A stretch of 35,301 nucleotides of DNA from Actinomycetes bacterium. Its GTDB lineage: Bacteria; Actinomycetota; Actinomycetes; S36-B12. Positions 33,929-35,301 of the stretch are shown piece by piece. Both the position numbers and the translations under genes were made by a program. Each line of letters begins with the position of its first letter. The first letter of the stretch is position 1. A model generated the notes under the pieces. It did no database searches. It was given only the letters and a program-made list of their open reading frames with translations, and had not been told where the DNA came from. The stretch covers positions 1 to 35,301 of the forward strand of contig BJGE01000018.1 of NCBI GenBank assembly GCA_014190275.1, given 5' to 3'.

Positions 33929-34636
33929 TTAGACGGCACCGGCGGCTCGCCGTCTAGCGAGAATGGCCTCGGCCAAGATTAAGTCAATCGGACGCGTAAC
34001 TTTGAATGCTTCTTCATGCCCTGCAATCACGTGGACCGTAACACCCATGCGCTCAACCATGCCCGCATCATCGGTTATCACCGTTTCATCAATATCCAAG
34101 GCGGCATGCGCAGCCTGCAGCACTTCGCGGGTGAAACCCTGTGGAGTTTGTATCGCACGAAGTGCTGATCGGGCCGGAGTTGACGTGACATCGGATTTCG
34201 CATCCACCTCTTTGACGGTGTCGACCATCGGTACCCCAGGTACCACCGCACGATGGCCTTGCCGCACCGCGGCGACCACAGCGCTAACCAACTCCGGTGG
34301 CACAAGTGGCCGCGCCGCGTCATGCACAAGTACGACATCCACATCCGGTGGGAGGCCGATCAAGGCGCGAGCAACCGACTCGGGTCGGGTATCGCCACCC
34401 GCAACCACGCTGACATCAGCTGTGAATTGCTGCTGCACGAGGAGTGCACTGACTTCGTCCACACTTGCTGCAGGTACCGCGACAATCACCAGATCGACAG
34501 ATCGCGACTCCGCGAGTGCGTTGACGGCGTGCACAAACATCGGCACACCAGCAAGTTGGCGCAATGCTTTTGGAGTACCCGGGCCAAGTCGCTCGCCCCG
34601 ACCTGCTGCCGGCACTAGGGCCGCGGTTCGCCCCAC
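33929..34636 (-). CDS. ispD: 2-C-methyl-D-erythritol 4-phosphate cytidylyltransferase
   Basis: 235 residues. The N-terminal nucleotide-binding motif is [35 protein letters not shown] and [12 protein letters not shown] are also diagnostic of IspD, and [11 protein letters not shown] lies near the C-terminus. It uses CTP to activate MEP, the step before IspE. Start GTG 34636 with a purine-rich GGTGGTGA upstream. carD ends 15 nt before it on the same strand. Confidence 0.94.
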   Translation of the reverse strand: MGRTAALVPAAGRGERLGPGTPKALRQLAGVPMFVHAVNALAESRSVDLVIVAVPAASVDEVSALLVQQQFTADVSVVAGGDTRPESVARALIGLPPDVDVVLVHDAARPLVPPELVSAVVAAVRQGHRAVVPGVPMVDTVKEVDAKSDVTSTPARSALRAIQTPQGFTREVLQAAHAALDIDETVITDDAGMVERMGVTVHVIAGHEEAFKVTRPIDLILAEAILARRRAAGAV

Positions 34637-34651
34637 CTAAATCACCACCGA

Positions 34652-35134
34652 CTAGGAAGCTAGGACCTCGTCGAGGATCGCCTCGGCATTGTCCTCATTA
34701 GTCTTCTCGGCAAGGGCTAGCTCGCTCACCAGAATCTGCCGGGCTTTGGCCAGCATGCGCTTCTCGCCGGCGGACAACCCACGCTCACGCTCCCGGCGCC
34801 AAAGATCACGGACCACCTCGGCGACCTTGATGACATCGCCGGAGGCGAGTTTCTCGAGATTGGCTTTGTAGCGGCGCGACCAATTGGTCGGTTCTTCGGT
34901 GTATGGCTGGCGCAGCACGTTAAAAACTCGCTCGAGACCCTCGGCGTTCACGACATCGCGGACACCGACTAAGTCAACGTTGTCGGAGGGAACTCGAACG
35001 GTCAAATCACCCTGAGCCACCCGCAGCACGAGGTACTCACGGTCTTCGCCTTTAACTGTCCGGATCTCAACAGCCTCAATGAGTGCCGCCCCGTGATGTG
35101 GATAGACGACCGTGTCACCGACGTTGAAAGCCAT
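34652..35134 (-). CDS. carD: CarD-family RNA-polymerase-binding transcription regulator
   Basis: 160 residues. The N-terminal RNAP-interaction domain [23 protein letters not shown] is nearly that of mycobacterial CarD. The conserved tryptophan is Trp85 in [18 protein letters not shown]. The C-terminal helical domain binds the upstream edge of the promoter bubble. CarD stabilises open complexes at rRNA and other promoters. A hairpin with a T-run ends 4 nt before the ATG, and the 3' arm of that hairpin contains the likely ribosome site AGGGG. Confidence 0.95.
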   Translation of the reverse strand: MAFNVGDTVVYPHHGAALIEAVEIRTVKGEDREYLVLRVAQGDLTVRVPSDNVDLVGVRDVVNAEGLERVFNVLRQPYTEEPTNWSRRYKANLEKLASGDVIKVAEVVRDLWRRERERGLSAGEKRMLAKARQILVSELALAEKTNEDNAEAILDEVLAS

Positions 35135-35138
35135 ATGG

Positions 35139-35161
35139 AAAAACCCCTCTCGAAGGGGCTT
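35139..35161 (-). terminator. Terminator-like hairpin directly before the carD start codon
   Basis: On the minus strand AAGCCCCT pairs with AGGGGTTT (one G-T pair) around a 5-nt loop and is followed by a run of five T, CCAT and then the ATG. It has the form of an intrinsic terminator but lies in the leader of carD. It also contains the Shine-Dalgarno AGGGG, so it could limit carD by attenuation or by hiding the ribosome site. Confidence 0.55.
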
Positions 35162-35170
35162 AGAATACCA
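35162..35170 (-). promoter_or_regulatory. Possible extended -10 of carD
   Basis: TGGTATTCT fits an extended -10 (TG-N-TATTCT). A TTTGGG about 16 nt upstream is a weak -35. Normal spacing would place the RNA start inside the 5' arm of the hairpin at 35139-35161. Confidence 0.4.
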
Positions 35171-35197
35171 CGCTCACAGCGGCCCCAAATCCTCCGC

Positions 35198-35203
35198 TAC
35201 CCT
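35198..35203 (+). promoter_or_regulatory. -10 box of the divergent lipoprotein gene
   Basis: TACCCT ends 7 nt before GTG 35211, with no Shine-Dalgarno, so the mRNA is probably leaderless. Confidence 0.4.
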
Positions 35204-35210
35204 CCTGCCT

Positions 35211-35301
35211 GTGACCTCATCTCCGCGCCAAGCACGCGCCACCCGCCCCGCCCTTGCCATAGCGACCATCGCGGTCGCACTGACTGCCACGCTAAGTGGC
35301 T
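35211..35301 (+). CDS. N-terminus of a lipoprotein, LpqE-like by position (cut by window end)
   Basis: GTG followed by a translation with basic residues (RQARATRP) and a hydrophobic run ALAIATIAVALTATLSG. The next codon begins with T, consistent with the lipobox cysteine. In mycobacteria the gene divergent from carD is the lipoprotein LpqE, so this is probably its counterpart. Only 30 codons are present, so the family cannot be confirmed. Confidence 0.6.
   Translation, partial: MTSSPRQARATRPALAIATIAVALTATLSG

Noticed and set aside
33963-34640. Open frame of 225 codons on the plus strand
   Set aside because: Antisense to ispD, low-complexity Ser/Thr translation, no ribosome site.
1-35301. 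CRISPR array, insertion sequence or prophage
   Set aside because: No regularly spaced repeats, transposase or structural phage genes. The holin-X-like protein at 20328 is a common chromosomal family in actinobacteria.

Overview
The window is a chromosomal stretch of an actinobacterium (Actinomycetota). G+C is high (about 60% by eye), and GTG starts and apparently leaderless starts are common. Gene order follows conserved actinobacterial blocks: carD-ispD-ispF-cysS-rlmB with a divergent lipoprotein beside carD; acs-nhaA-holin-like-alpha/beta hydrolase; ssd-tadABC-pilin-tadE; and bldG-like STAS-hppA-topA-tmk-holB. I recognise these from mycobacteria and streptomycetes but cannot name the genus. 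No phage, IS or CRISPR is visible.

Positions 1-1360 look accessory. They hold the 3' end of a VanX-type D-Ala-D-Ala dipeptidase, a Phd/YefM-RelE toxin-antitoxin pair and a tRNA-Thr(CGT). A 20-bp piece of the tRNA recurs 1.1 kb away (181-200 against 1307-1326, 19/20 identical). This suggests an integration scar with the addiction module inside it.

Positions 1400-15260 are a nearly all minus-strand housekeeping block: secreted peptidase-like lipoprotein, DNA polymerase III delta', thymidylate kinase, topoisomerase I, proton-pumping pyrophosphatase, a BldG-like anti-anti-sigma factor, and a compact Tad/Flp-type locus whose genes overlap by 4 bp except for one hairpin-rich gap just before the pilin-like gene.

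Positions 15400-22080 are mostly plus strand: HAD hydrolase, acetyl-CoA synthetase (divergent from a degenerate Fic-fold protein), NhaA with an altered ion-binding pair, a holin-X-like membrane protein, an alpha/beta hydrolase with glycine where the nucleophile should be, and a DUF309 protein.

Positions 22080-29410 form a nitrogen/carbon scavenging cluster: APC permease, choline/ethanolamine-kinase-like protein, glutamine-synthetase-like ligase, aldehyde dehydrogenase, short-chain dehydrogenase and class-I amidotransferase-type hydrolase. Together they can be read as a gamma-glutamylation route for an amino alcohol such as ethanolamine: import, glutamylation, alcohol to aldehyde to acid, then hydrolysis releasing glutamate. 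An amine oxidase of the PuuB type, needed for polyamines, is absent.

Positions 29450-35301 hold a CPA2 antiporter and then the conserved minus-strand rlmB, cysS, F420-type oxidoreductase, ispF, ispD and carD genes, ending in a divergent LpqE-like lipoprotein cut by the window edge. At all four convergent gene junctions the stop codons lie inside inverted repeats. Many genes have a TANNNT box 5-7 nt before the start codon and no ribosome binding site.
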